This document shows, piece after piece, positions 26,314 through 33,954 of a stretch of DNA of 64,000 nucleotides; the stretch's first letter is position 1; each line of letters starts with the position of its first letter. The notes under the pieces were generated by a model, which saw nothing but the letters and a program-made list of their open reading frames with translations, searched no databases and was not told the DNA's origin. Origin of the DNA: Unio delphinus (Eukaryota; Mollusca; Bivalvia; Unionida; Unionidae). The stretch covers positions 9,747,001 through 9,811,000 of the forward strand of contig JAQISU010000115.1 of the NCBI GenBank assembly GCA_029339505.1, in the 5' to 3' direction. A program made the position numbers and the translations under genes.

Positions 26314-27258
26314 ATGGAATCTATTTATTATTCCCCAAGAGGATACTGGAGGGGTAACGCTGCAATCAGTAAACTCGCTAGCGCCGCAAAAGTGAAAAAA
26401 ACCACTGCGGCTCATTGGTTATCCAAACAGGCACTATGGCAAATTTATCTACCACCGCCTAAACAAATTCAATTCTCGCATTTTGATGTGACCTTTCCTA
26501 ATGAAGTTCATCAGGCTGATCTATTATTTCTGCCACATGATCGTGGTTACAAATATGCGTTAACTGTAGTTGATATTGCAAGTCGATACAAAGAAGCAGA
26601 ACCGTTAAAAACAAAATCAGCCACTGAAGTGGCTTCTGCATTTGAAAGGATTTATCGAAGGAGCCCTCTGCACTGGCCAAATCTGTTACAAGTTGACCCG
26701 GGCAAGGAATTTCAGGGTGCAGTGTTATCTACAATGAAATATCACAATGTCGCTATCAGACGAGGGCATACTGCACTGCATCGTGATCAGGCCATTGTAG
26801 AACGATTTAATCGGATTCTTGCTGAGCGGTTATTTGGATATCAATATGCAAAAGAATTCATCCAAGAAAAAAGATCCCGTGAATGGGTTAAAAGATTACC
26901 AGGTGTAGTTACCGCACTGAATAACGAGATTACTAGAACCATCAACATGAAACCTATCAACGCGATTAAAAAGAAGTCGATACCTGAAAAACCACAAAAA
27001 GATTTCAAAGAACCAATTCTTGGTAGTAATGTCATTGTGAGGTATTTATATGAACCAGGAGAGCTTGAGGGTGGTACAAAAAGGGCTACTGATCCTATTT
27101 GGAGCGTCACTACGCATAAGATATCTAGTATAACACGATCTACGGGTAGACTTCCAATCTATAAACTGGATTCAACTGCCCCTCAGCGTGGGTTTACTAG
27201 ACAACAACTACAAGTAATTCCTGACGATACTCAGTTACCACCGCATGGTCTTAACTAG
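26314..27258 (+). CDS. Retrovirus-like (rve, DDE) integrase of Polinton type
   Basis: 314 codons from ATG 26314. A frame-open GTG 21 bp upstream (26293) is less likely and would overlap the PLA2 frame. An N-terminal helical region (residues ~15-45, AAISKLASAAKVKKTTAAHW) suggests DNA binding. The catalytic core has HQADLLFLP with D69, LLQVDPG with D128 and IVERFN with E163, giving a D-D-34-E spacing. The C-terminal part (VRYLYEPGELEGGTKRATDPIW, then RGF..QQLQVIP) matches the SH3/chromo-like tail usual in Polinton integrases. No lesion is visible. The enzyme would bind the TIRs and insert the element with a 5-6 bp duplication. The gene converges on the polymerase gene; their ends overlap by 8 bp if the HNH region is counted. 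Confidence 0.95.
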   Translation: MESIYYSPRGYWRGNAAISKLASAAKVKKTTAAHWLSKQALWQIYLPPPKQIQFSHFDVTFPNEVHQADLLFLPHDRGYKYALTVVDIASRYKEAEPLKTKSATEVASAFERIYRRSPLHWPNLLQVDPGKEFQGAVLSTMKYHNVAIRRGHTALHRDQAIVERFNRILAERLFGYQYAKEFIQEKRSREWVKRLPGVVTALNNEITRTINMKPINAIKKKSIPEKPQKDFKEPILGSNVIVRYLYEPGELEGGTKRATDPIWSVTTHKISSITRSTGRLPIYKLDSTAPQRGFTRQQLQVIPDDTQLPPHGLN

Positions 27259-27466
27259 CACCCTTGCGTCTATTGCACTCAAGACAAGTCAACATCACAT
27301 TATTTCTGACATGACCGAGATTGTTATTTTTTCTGTCTACGGTGAATTGGCGAGGATCCTTATCCGAATACTGCCGACGCATTATACAATTGCAACTCGC
27401 GCAGTGATTATTCTGTTGTTTCTTCAAAGTGATTATTAATTCAGCATCAATATCAAATTCTCGTTG
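27251..27466 (-). CDS. C-terminal HNH-like domain of the polymerase gene (frame-shifted)
   Basis: About 70 codons in the -1 frame relative to the helicase, starting at the A11 run. Two CxxC pairs (HCASCNC and TCLECN) flank FTVDRKNNNLGH, the pattern of zinc-supported HNH endonucleases of phage and Polinton-type elements. It ends at TAA 27251-27253, 8 bp inside the oppositely transcribed integrase gene. On the minus strand the run reads AAA AAA AAA AAC in the helicase frame, so it also ends in the A AAA AAC heptamer. The domain is well conserved despite the frame change, which argues for recent damage, miscalled homopolymer length, or frameshift expression. Confidence 0.7.
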   Translation of the reverse strand, partial: QREFDIDAELIITLKKQQNNHCASCNCIMRRQYSDKDPRQFTVDRKNNNLGHVRNNVMLTCLECNRRKGAS

Positions 27467-28956
27467 TTTTTTTTTTTGTCCTGTTGTTTGTAACCGGAGA
27501 GTTTTTTATCAATAATATCATTATCGTCACCAATGATTTCATCATCGCCAATGATTTCATCATCGAAGACAATTCTTCGAAGTTGATTTATTTTTCGTAC
27601 TCTGGATACTGAAAGATAGACTAAATTCGACCATTCTATGCGATTATCTACCATCCAAACAATTGTATCCGATATAGTCAATCCCTGTGAAGAATGTATC
27701 GTCGCTGCGTATCCTAGCGTCCATGGGGATTTATTAGCACGCAATGCATCTTCAACGACATTGATATCAACCAGCACAATATCATTTAATACGAGAATTT
27801 GCTTTTCACTCTGTCCTGGAATATCAACTTCAATATTCTGTTTTCGCGTATCCGATGGCCTATAACATAACGGTACTGGAAGTGTTGCAAATTTTTGTTT
27901 ATGCAATTCAAATAACTTCATCTGAAGTGTGTCCCTGACTATTTTTCTACTTGCAATGATTAAATCATTTGGTCTCCACGCTTCCCAAAACTCATTCATG
28001 GGAGTTTCCGAAATTATTTCACGGGTTATTTCACACTGGATTCTATCCGGTTGTAATCTAATTAGTTTCTTCAATTCTTTTAATTTTTCATCAAGTGATC
28101 TATGATCGGTATCAATTTCTTCATAATAGTCTACAAAACCCTTTAGCCATTCATGGGGAGATGCACCGACAAATGGTGGTGGTTGCCCGTGATCACCGCA
28201 CATGACGACTTTTGTATTCTTCAATAACAACCACTCAAGAAATATTTTTAAGACATCTTCTGACACTGTGTCTATTTCATCCCAAATCATGATTTCAGGA
28301 ATAAATTTCTCTCCCATGCGCTCAAGAGTCCATTTATCTCCCTTCCATCGGAAAAAGCTGTGATAAGTGCAGGCATTTACCCCTCTCTGTATCATTTCTC
28401 TTGCAAGTCTATGAGTTGGTGTTAGAACAATCATGTTTGGATTGGAAACACGAAATAACTCAATTGCCCGGGTTGTTTTTCCTGACCCACCACAGCCGTT
28501 TAAATAAACTGTTTTATACAGGCATATTGGATCAGAAATCGGTGGTGCACTAGAAAATTCTGAACACTGATTGCTTTCTAAGTAATTATTTTCAATGGTA
28601 ACATCTGCTGATGGAATATAATCATGAATCATTTCTTTCTTAATTCTCCATGATCCCCATTTCTCGTTGCCAGTAGCCTTAAAATCAGCCATTTTGCTAT
28701 TTATGTAAAATAAATCAGTAGCAACTCTAACTGCGGTGGTAGGAAATCTATTGATCATTGAAAACAGATTGATAGAAGCATAACCAAGCATAGAAGCTCT
28801 CAAATGTGTGTACTGCGGATGGTATCCATCATTGTAGGTAACAATTGTACCCAATTTGGTTCCATCGGACAGAAATGCGTCCTTACGATTGACATATAGG
28901 CCCCTATTCGTTAGATCCGCGATTACAAAATCGTATTCAGCGTTGTCTATAATCAA
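27436..28956 (-). CDS. Polymerase motif C joined to SF1 (RecD/Pif1-like) helicase
   Basis: 506 codons, in frame with the preceding segment after the TGA; the TTG at 28954-28956 is not a credible start. Residues ~50-90 hold a polymerase-like YTHLRASMLGYASINLF and motif C ATDLFYI. The helicase follows: Walker A GCGGSGKTTRAIELF (~155), Walker B IMIWDEIDTV (~225), motif III VVMCGDHGQPPPF (~253), motif V AATIHSSQGLTI and motif VI LVYLSVSRVRKI near 430-460. All major SF1 motifs are intact. The tail contains a short duplicated DDEIIGD. The frame ends at TAA 27436 just past an A11 run; the -1 frame carries an HNH domain. Confidence 0.85.
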   Translation of the reverse strand: MIIDNAEYDFVIADLTNRGLYVNRKDAFLSDGTKLGTIVTYNDGYHPQYTHLRASMLGYASINLFSMINRFPTTAVRVATDLFYINSKMADFKATGNEKWGSWRIKKEMIHDYIPSADVTIENNYLESNQCSEFSSAPPISDPICLYKTVYLNGCGGSGKTTRAIELFRVSNPNMIVLTPTHRLAREMIQRGVNACTYHSFFRWKGDKWTLERMGEKFIPEIMIWDEIDTVSEDVLKIFLEWLLLKNTKVVMCGDHGQPPPFVGASPHEWLKGFVDYYEEIDTDHRSLDEKLKELKKLIRLQPDRIQCEITREIISETPMNEFWEAWRPNDLIIASRKIVRDTLQMKLFELHKQKFATLPVPLCYRPSDTRKQNIEVDIPGQSEKQILVLNDIVLVDINVVEDALRANKSPWTLGYAATIHSSQGLTISDTIVWMVDNRIEWSNLVYLSVSRVRKINQLRRIVFDDEIIGDDEIIGDDNDIIDKKLSGYKQQDKKKNNENLILMLN

Positions 28957-29826
28957 TCAGGAAGAATATTTCGTATTATCATCTTTGCCACCTTGGGTAA
29001 ATTTACCGATTATTCTTCGTCCAAGATTTTTTGCTTCATTGTTTCTGATTTCAAATAACTGTTGGGACCAATCCATGATTTGTTGTTCATTAAAATCAGG
29101 AAACAGTTTTCGCTCTTCGCTAATTATTTTTTCTAGATCAGGTTGTGGTAACCAGACTGATTTCTGTGCTCGATAGGATATAATTGCTTCACTGACAATT
29201 AATGATTTTAACATCTTACAATCAAGCATATACCGTAATAACACTATTGGCATCCAGTGTTTTTCAGACATGTGTTTACCAATCCAAAGATAACTACACG
29301 GATGAAGTCCTTCAGCCATTTCAAATGATACCACACAAGCGAATCCGGTTAAATCAAAATCAGGAAGTGGTCCATTAATAGCAACACGGGTCATTTCGTG
29401 TGTAGGGTGTCCAAATCGTTTGAAATATTTCTCGCATTCTCCATACCCAAGAAAACTTCCTGGATAACACGCAATCATATCAACTGAAATAACGGTATCA
29501 GCGGTGTATTTTGTGTTCCATAATCCGCCGTGGCTGTATTCAAGACAGGACAATTTGACATCTGATAAAAACTCACTTCGTGTTGGTTTCCACGCGTTTT
29601 TCTTTCTAGCAAAATGTGCTGCAATGGATGGTACTGTGAAACAGTTTGCTAATAATTGATCTTCGATTTCCCCCTCAGAAAACTCACTAGCTAGTTGTTT
29701 CATTTGATTCTGCAGTTCTTCAGTACGGTATAATTCTCCGTTAGGCCTTACAAACTGATCAAATCTGCATTCCTCGTCTGAATTACTATGAAATAGCCAC
29801 GCTGACACAGGATCGTTTTTACTCAA
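28957..29826 (-). CDS. Polymerase palm (motifs A and B) segment
   Basis: 289 codons. Its apparent start at 29826 is TTG, not ATG, so this is not an independent gene but the middle of the polymerase gene. Motif A (VISVDMIACYPGSFL) supplies the first metal-binding Asp and the conserved YPG. Motif B-like RRIIGKFTQGG is near the C-terminus and supplies the basic residues that contact the incoming nucleotide. It ends at an in-frame TGA (28957-28959) directly followed, in the same frame, by the motif C/helicase segment. A single nonsense change therefore separates the two. Confidence 0.8.
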   Translation of the reverse strand: MSKNDPVSAWLFHSNSDEECRFDQFVRPNGELYRTEELQNQMKQLASEFSEGEIEDQLLANCFTVPSIAAHFARKKNAWKPTRSEFLSDVKLSCLEYSHGGLWNTKYTADTVISVDMIACYPGSFLGYGECEKYFKRFGHPTHEMTRVAINGPLPDFDLTGFACVVSFEMAEGLHPCSYLWIGKHMSEKHWMPIVLLRYMLDCKMLKSLIVSEAIISYRAQKSVWLPQPDLEKIISEERKLFPDFNEQQIMDWSQQLFEIRNNEAKNLGRRIIGKFTQGGKDDNTKYSS

Positions 29827-31079
29827 ATGGTAAATAGCATCAAATAATTGCTGCTCTGAAAAAACTCTTCGGTTTGGGATAGATATTTTACGGTTCTATC
29901 CCGTGGGAATATTGTTACTGCAGATGACCACGCGTGCGCGTTATGATCAATAATTTCAATGGGGGCTCCTTTTGATTTATATTTCGATTCGTATAATACT
30001 TCGGTGATTGTCCTTACCGATATTGGAAATCTTAATGATTTTTCTAATTTAGTTATATCCTGAATTGTTGCTCCATGCTCTTTTACCGTGAACTCCCACT
30101 CGGTTATTTTTTTTCGTCTTAGATCAGTTAGTTTATTTCCCCGGGACGCATTTGTGAAGTGTTCTATTATTCGTTCTGCTACACAATTGAGCCCTGTCGA
30201 ATATTTCATGGGTGCTAGTTTTGAAATATCAGGTTTTTCATTGAGCGGATAGATCCCGTAAACAGCTGCTATGACAGGATAAGATCTTTTGTAGTAGGGT
30301 TTATCAATTCCAGTCAAAATTCCCGGTTTGGAATCCTGGTTCACGGTGACAGTTTTTTTGCCCCTGAGAATGGGTTCAAATTTATCCCTAATGATCCATT
30401 TGCCATCCTCACGGATAATGAATTTAATTCGGAAAAAATGACTTTTTTCCCCAATACGTGAAATGATCACTGCTGCCTTTTCATCATTCATGGTAGCGTC
30501 AACAACACCATCAATTCGAAATGTTGACCAACAATAAGATGCTCTATCACGCTTGAATTCATTAAAACAGTCTCTGATGGCTTTATCAAGAATTTTATTC
30601 TTGGGTGTATTAGAAACTATATCAAGATTGAATTGAGCATCCTTCCATGGTGATCTCATGTTTCCGTCTCTTGGACGTTTGTTACGTTTTTTGGGTCTAT
30701 CGATATTAAATCTAGGATTGATTTTCAATAATCTCTTAAACTCTTTCATGTTTCCGTCTCTTGGACGTTTGTTACGTTTTTTGGGTCTATCGATATTAAA
30801 TCTAGGATTGATTTTCAATAATCTCTTAAACTCTTTCATGTTTCCGTCTCTTGGACGTTTGTTACGTTTGTTTCCGTCTATTGGACGTTTTTTTGGTCTA
30901 TCGCGATTAAATCTAGGATTGATTTTCAATAATCTCTTAAACTCTTTCATGTTTCCGTCTACTATACGTTTTTTGGGTCTATCGCGATTAAATCTAGGAT
31001 TGATTTTCAATAATCTCTTGAACTCTCTATCAGCATTGAATTTAGCATTTTTCGAAGTCAATCTCTTGAACTCCTTCAT
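29823..31079 (-). CDS. N-terminal part of the polymerase gene, with 30-residue basic repeats
   Basis: 418 codons from ATG 31079. Residues ~1-145 are four to five tandem copies of a basic unit (MKEFKRLLKINPRF.DRPKKR), encoded by 90-bp DNA repeats. The rest is a globular region with conserved-looking patches (YPVIAAVYGIYPL, GLNCVAERIIEHF, GATIQDITKLEKSLRFPI) that I cannot assign; it lacks obvious exonuclease motifs. The frame runs out at TGA 29823-29825. The -1 frame continues directly into the polymerase domain, and an A4 run (T4 on the plus strand, 29886-29889) is the likely break point. The start codon is preceded by TATATATAGC, with ATTTAGAC 26 nt upstream. Confidence 0.75.
   Translation of the reverse strand: MKEFKRLTSKNAKFNADREFKRLLKINPRFNRDRPKKRIVDGNMKEFKRLLKINPRFNRDRPKKRPIDGNKRNKRPRDGNMKEFKRLLKINPRFNIDRPKKRNKRPRDGNMKEFKRLLKINPRFNIDRPKKRNKRPRDGNMRSPWKDAQFNLDIVSNTPKNKILDKAIRDCFNEFKRDRASYCWSTFRIDGVVDATMNDEKAAVIISRIGEKSHFFRIKFIIREDGKWIIRDKFEPILRGKKTVTVNQDSKPGILTGIDKPYYKRSYPVIAAVYGIYPLNEKPDISKLAPMKYSTGLNCVAERIIEHFTNASRGNKLTDLRRKKITEWEFTVKEHGATIQDITKLEKSLRFPISVRTITEVLYESKYKSKGAPIEIIDHNAHAWSSAVTIFPRDRTVKYLSQTEEFFQSSNYLMLFTI
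30658..31044. repeat. 90-bp in-gene tandem repeats at the polymerase 5' end
   Basis: Units starting CATGTTTCCGTCTCTTGGACG begin with their ATG-complement at 30658, 30748, 30838 and 30949, giving periods of 90, 90 and 111 bp. A diverged copy follows to about 31044. All lengths are multiples of three, so the polymerase frame is kept. Two units are almost identical, indicating recent expansion. Confidence 0.9.
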
Positions 31080-31097
31080 GCTATATATAAAACAGGT

Positions 31098-31105
31098 GTC
31101 TAAAT
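31098..31105 (-). promoter_or_regulatory. Candidate promoter element of the polymerase gene
   Basis: ATTTAGAC on the minus strand, 26 nt before ATG 31079. The same octamer precedes the major capsid ATG by 26 nt. TATATATA lies between it and the start codon. Confidence 0.4.
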
Positions 31106-31147
31106 GAAAGATTTATGTATAATCAATCACTGCAAAATGAGTCAGTC

Positions 31148-31155
31148 ATTGAATT
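31148..31155 (+). promoter_or_regulatory. Candidate promoter element of the NUMOD4/HNH gene
   Basis: ATTGAATT in CATTGAATTAGA, 28 nt before ATG 31176, with TATATA directly at the ATG. The pX-protease gene has the same 12-mer and TATATAATG. Confidence 0.5.
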
Positions 31156-31175
31156 AGACAATAGTGTAGTATATA

Positions 31176-31664
31176 ATGACCCAAGAATTCAGACTACACC
31201 CAGTGATTAAAAATTACGAAGCATCCAGTGATGGTACTGTCAGGAACTGTAGACTGAAGAACCCAATTGGGTGGGATAATGGTATAGGGTATTTGGTGTT
31301 TAATGTTGGAAGGAAGACATTTCGCAATCATCGTTTCGTATTTGAATGTTTTAATGGATTGATCAAAGATGGTTTTGTTATTGATCACATTGATTCTAAT
31401 CCAAGGAACAATTCTTTATCCAATCTGCAAGCTATCACACAGAGTGAGAATTCCAAACGAGGAAGGACTGACACTTGTTCAAAAGCGAGACCAGTGAAAT
31501 CTTTGAATACAACAACTAACGAAGAGAAAATATTTCAATCATTATATGAAGCCGGCAAGTATTTCAATATTTGTAGAACTTCAGTACGATTCGTTGCAGA
31601 GGGGATAACCAAAACGGCTATTTCAAAAAAGACGGGACAAAAAGTTCAATTTAGTTATGTCTAA
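31176..31664 (+). CDS. NUMOD4/HNH homing-endonuclease-like protein
   Basis: 162 codons. The N-terminal NUMOD4-like segment is FRLHPVIKNYEASSDGTVRN. A core of the HNH_3 type follows, with NHRFVFECFNG and FVIDHIDSNPRNNSLSNLQ (residues ~55-90; His-Asn-Asn-type metal and catalytic positions present). The C-terminal NUMOD1-like DNA-binding region runs from PVKSLN through KIFQSLYEAGKYFNICRTSV. This domain order is typical of phage and giant-virus free-standing homing endonucleases, which cut DNA at specific sites and spread their own gene. It is divergently oriented from the polymerase gene with 96 bp between starts. Its stop overlaps the next gene's ATG (TAATG). No lesion is visible. Confidence 0.88.
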   Translation: MTQEFRLHPVIKNYEASSDGTVRNCRLKNPIGWDNGIGYLVFNVGRKTFRNHRFVFECFNGLIKDGFVIDHIDSNPRNNSLSNLQAITQSENSKRGRTDTCSKARPVKSLNTTTNEEKIFQSLYEAGKYFNICRTSVRFVAEGITKTAISKKTGQKVQFSYV

Positions 31665-32056
31665 TGCGTCATAATTTCCAATTAGAGATATGTCATTCTT
31701 ATAGACTAATGAATTCTGAAAACATGAATAGCATCATAGTTGAAATAGCAAAATTGAAAAATCAGGATATCAAACTATCAGATGGGTTAAATCCTGATCA
31801 AATTGTGTCTGATTTTCAGGATATAGAATACGGGGTTAGCACTAACAAGTATATGCTACCCAAGAAATATGCACTCATCAAAAGAATTCAGAATTCTATT
31901 AAAGACTCTCTTTCATTTTCCAGTGACATCAGTGTGTTCGTTCCGTTGTATACTATCGTAGAAGGAATACGAAAAGAATTGGGGTACGAATACGAATTGA
32001 AAAAAGAAGTCAACTCTAAAATTAGAAACCTACGAGCATTAATTCAAGAAAATTGA
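31664..32056 (+). CDS. Hypothetical protein, 130 codons
   Basis: Start ATG overlaps the stop of the HNH gene, so the two are probably co-transcribed. An in-frame ATG 45 bp downstream (MNSENMNS) could be the real start. The protein is mixed, moderately charged and predicted mostly helical, with no recognisable motif, signal peptide or membrane segment. Base use resembles its neighbours and the frame is clean. Position between the replication side and the hairpin block gives no firm clue to its role. Confidence 0.6.
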   Translation: MRHNFQLEICHSYRLMNSENMNSIIVEIAKLKNQDIKLSDGLNPDQIVSDFQDIEYGVSTNKYMLPKKYALIKRIQNSIKDSLSFSSDISVFVPLYTIVEGIRKELGYEYELKKEVNSKIRNLRALIQEN

Positions 32057-32173
32057 TTACCCGACCATTGATTGCCCGACCATTTATCATTCCGACCCTC
32101 ATTTTTTTTAGCTGACCCTCAAGGGGATGTCAAAAATCGATGGACGATGTGTCAGATTGATCAATGAAAAAGT

Positions 32174-32224
32174 GTGGAAACTGTCAGTATTATTTATTTT
32201 ATATACAATTATGACACTTTCCAC
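32174..32224 (+). ncRNA. Hairpin 1 of the repeat block
   Basis: Arms GTGGAAACTGTCA (32174-32186) and TGACACTTTCCAC (32212-32224) pair over 13 positions with a single central C-C mismatch, around a 25-nt AT-rich loop. Whether it acts as RNA, as DNA cruciform or as a processing/termination signal is unknown. Confidence 0.5.
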
Positions 32225-32301
32225 AAACCTGATAGAAGCTGTTATTGGATGAAATAACACTTCTATGACCATATAAAAAATCATCCGACATGTCAAAAAA
32301 G

Positions 32302-32354
32302 TGGAGCAACTCACAGTATTATTTTTTTTATATACAATTATGTGACTTGCTCCA
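32302..32354 (+). ncRNA. Hairpin 2 of the repeat block
   Basis: Arms TGGAGCAACTCACA (32302-32315) and TGTGACTTGCTCCA (32341-32354) pair over 14 positions, again with one central C-C mismatch. The loop is nearly identical to that of hairpin 1. The arm sequences differ from hairpin 1 but pairing is kept. Confidence 0.5.
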
Positions 32355-32449
32355 TCAATGATAGAAGGTGTCTCACGATGAAATAACACTTCTATGACCG
32401 TATCAAAAATCATCCGACATGTAACAAAAGTGGGAAAAAGTGTTTTGCA

Positions 32450-32457
32450 ATTGAAAA
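32450..32457 (+). promoter_or_regulatory. Candidate promoter element of the 321-codon virion candidate
   Basis: ATTGAAAA 28 nt before ATG 32478. Confidence 0.5.
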
Positions 32458-32477
32458 ATGGTTTCTGATTTCAAATA

Positions 32478-33443
32478 ATGGTCAATGAAGCATTAACGAC
32501 CCGATTGACTCGTGAACGATTAGATGCAATCAAGAGATTTATACCAATTCGAGATTCTGTCAGGAATAAACTGCAACAACGACAGGGTTTACAAACTGAT
32601 TTTGCTCTGGGGTCTGAAGAGTTGTTTAAACCAGTAACCACAGCAACGAAAGGGGTAGAGCGTGCTTTACTGGGAGATGGTCCCGAGACGGGAAAATCTG
32701 TTATTGGTGAACTTGAAAAAATAGCAGCGAAAACTGAACAAACAAAACAAATAGAATCAAAGAGAACAGTAGATGATTTACGCATGAGATTTAACGAAGA
32801 AGGGTTAGCAGCAATTGAGACTGATTCAACAGAAATTCCTACGCTTGTTGTTACTTCTTATGAAAACAGAAAAAAAATGTTGAAACCAGAACATCATAAA
32901 TATGTTAAGAATTTCACTCACTGGGCTGATATATTCTACAAAATCAAAACTGGAAAAAGTCAAAAAAAGACAGAAAGTGCATCATACATCGAATATATCA
33001 GGATGGTGGATCACGTGTATAATCAATATGAAGAACTAAAACAACAACAAAAACCGTCAAACTTGCAAAGAAAGCGAGAGCAACCTGCAAAGAAAATATC
33101 TTTCTCTCCTAAAAAACAACAACTACCACCTGATGATGATGATGATGATGATGATTATTTACAAGAAACGGATGTAGAAAAACTAGATGAAGCAACTGGT
33201 TATAGCGGAAGTGGATTGCAAGATTCCAGTGGACCCCAAAGTGGGGTATGTCCTGATAGTGTTATCAATGATATATCACGATTAGATGTTCTTGTAGGAG
33301 GGTTCCGAGCTGGAAATAATTCACCGGAAATAATTAATGAAGCAGCTGATATCTGTAGACGGTTATTTGCCGGCGGTATCATGGATATCAAAACCTATCG
33401 AGATTTCATTGACGAGTTAGCAAATGGGTATCATAGTGATTAA
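32478..33443 (+). CDS. Probable virion-associated or scaffold protein, 321 codons
   Basis: First gene of the rightward virion module. The N-terminal half is charged and helical (TRLTRERLDAIKRFIPIRD...). A central segment (ENRKKMLKPEHHKY...FTHWADIFYKI) looks globular. A lysine/glutamine linker leads to an acidic run of eight Asp encoded by GAT repeats (about 33133-33156), then a small folded C-terminal domain. LVGGF near residue 272 fits the adenain-type cleavage rule [MIL]xGGx. I know of proteins of this size and charge in Polintons next to the capsid genes but cannot name the family. No lesion. Confidence 0.75.
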   Translation: MVNEALTTRLTRERLDAIKRFIPIRDSVRNKLQQRQGLQTDFALGSEELFKPVTTATKGVERALLGDGPETGKSVIGELEKIAAKTEQTKQIESKRTVDDLRMRFNEEGLAAIETDSTEIPTLVVTSYENRKKMLKPEHHKYVKNFTHWADIFYKIKTGKSQKKTESASYIEYIRMVDHVYNQYEELKQQQKPSNLQRKREQPAKKISFSPKKQQLPPDDDDDDDDYLQETDVEKLDEATGYSGSGLQDSSGPQSGVCPDSVINDISRLDVLVGGFRAGNNSPEIINEAADICRRLFAGGIMDIKTYRDFIDELANGYHSD

Positions 33444-33449
33444 ATAACC

Positions 33450-33457
33450 ATTGAAAA
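33450..33457 (+). promoter_or_regulatory. Candidate promoter element of the pVI/pX-like gene
   Basis: ATTGAAAA 27 nt before ATG 33477; TATAATA directly precedes the ATG. Confidence 0.5.
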
Positions 33458-33476
33458 CACTATTGTTTTTATAATA

Positions 33477-33908
33477 ATGATCATCCATTACAATCATGAT
33501 AAACCAACCCCCGTCTATGTAGTTAATTCACGGTTTCCAGTTTATAGAGCATACTATGGAGATGGCCTCGGCAATACCATTTTAGGATTCTTTTCAAGAA
33601 TGGCCCCAAAAGTGATGCCGTTAGCTAAACAGTTATCAATGAAAGCCATTGATGTTATTCGTGATAAGGGTATTAGTACTGTTGGAGATCTTGCCGGGAA
33701 AGCGTTTTCAACTGCGAAGGATAAAATAACATCATTAGTGAGGCGAAAAAAGAAACCGTTACCGTCTACAGAAGAAATGCCTGCAAGTGTTAGTAAAATT
33801 ATAAATAACGCAGTAGATGAAAAACTAGCGTCGATGGTAAATCAAGGGGACCAAAGCAATATTGCAAACATGATAGCAGGAAGTGGCTTTAAAAAACTAC
33901 GACGATGA
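33477..33908 (+). CDS. pVI/pX-like membrane-active minor virion protein
   Basis: 143 codons. After a short N-terminus, GDGLGNTILGFFSRMAPKVM introduces an amphipathic, glycine-rich helix. A basic RRKKK patch follows, and the end is basic with GSGFKKLRR. The composition and layout resemble small adenovirus-type core/cement proteins (pVI, pX) and the melittin-like proteins described in adintoviruses, which disrupt endosomal membranes and are cut by the viral protease. IAGSG near the C-terminus fits the [MIL]xGxG cleavage rule. It lies just upstream of the major capsid gene. Assignment is by pattern only. Confidence 0.65.
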   Translation: MIIHYNHDKPTPVYVVNSRFPVYRAYYGDGLGNTILGFFSRMAPKVMPLAKQLSMKAIDVIRDKGISTVGDLAGKAFSTAKDKITSLVRRKKKPLPSTEEMPASVSKIINNAVDEKLASMVNQGDQSNIANMIAGSGFKKLRR

Positions 33909-33954
33909 AATTCTATGGATTTTCACGCTAGCGTTTTTCACGATGAAAATCACG

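Larger units (their letters stand above)
27251..31079 (-). pseudogene. DNA polymerase B-like / SF1 helicase / HNH gene, interrupted
   Basis: One long gene of about 1275 codons, read right to left: N-terminal basic repeats, an unidentified domain, polymerase motifs, an SF1 helicase and an HNH-like domain. It is broken three times: a -1 frame change near the A4 run at 29886-29889, an in-frame TGA at 28957-28959, and a -1 frame change at the A11 run at 27467-27477. Polymerase motif A is VDMIACYPG, motif B RRIIGKFTQGG and motif C ATDLFYI, as in divergent family B enzymes of viral elements. I see no 3'-5' exonuclease motifs. The helicase would unwind the linear genome during copying. Canonical Polinton polymerases are not helicase fusions, though I recall similar fused proteins in other eukaryotic viral elements and cannot verify this. 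Entries for the separate parts follow. Confidence 0.85.
32130..32424. repeat. Non-coding hairpin-bearing tandem repeat (~128 bp)
   Basis: No credible gene lies here. Two tandem units are closed by the motif AAAAATCATCCGACATGT (near 32276 and 32406), and a diverged third copy of that motif lies near 32132. Each unit contains a strong hairpin (listed separately) followed by a weaker one, ATAGAAG.TGT... with ATAACACTTCTAT. The block sits between the replication-side genes and the virion module. Confidence 0.75.

Noticed and set aside
27245..27439. 64-codon forward frame after the integrase
   Set aside because: It overlaps the conserved HNH coding region on the other strand, which has clear CxxC pairs.
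31098..31105. CRISPR or prokaryotic operon interpretation of the gene-dense 25-39 kb region
   Set aside because: Dense genes and overlaps look prokaryotic, but the TIRs, target duplication and Polinton gene set explain them; no CRISPR-like spaced repeats are present.
30658..31107. 149-codon forward frame with FPSLGRLLRFLGL repeats
   Set aside because: Antisense shadow of the basic repeats in the polymerase gene.
32108..32413. 101-codon minus-strand frame over the hairpin block
   Set aside because: Its repeats mirror the non-coding 128-bp units; conservation follows hairpin pairing rather than a protein.
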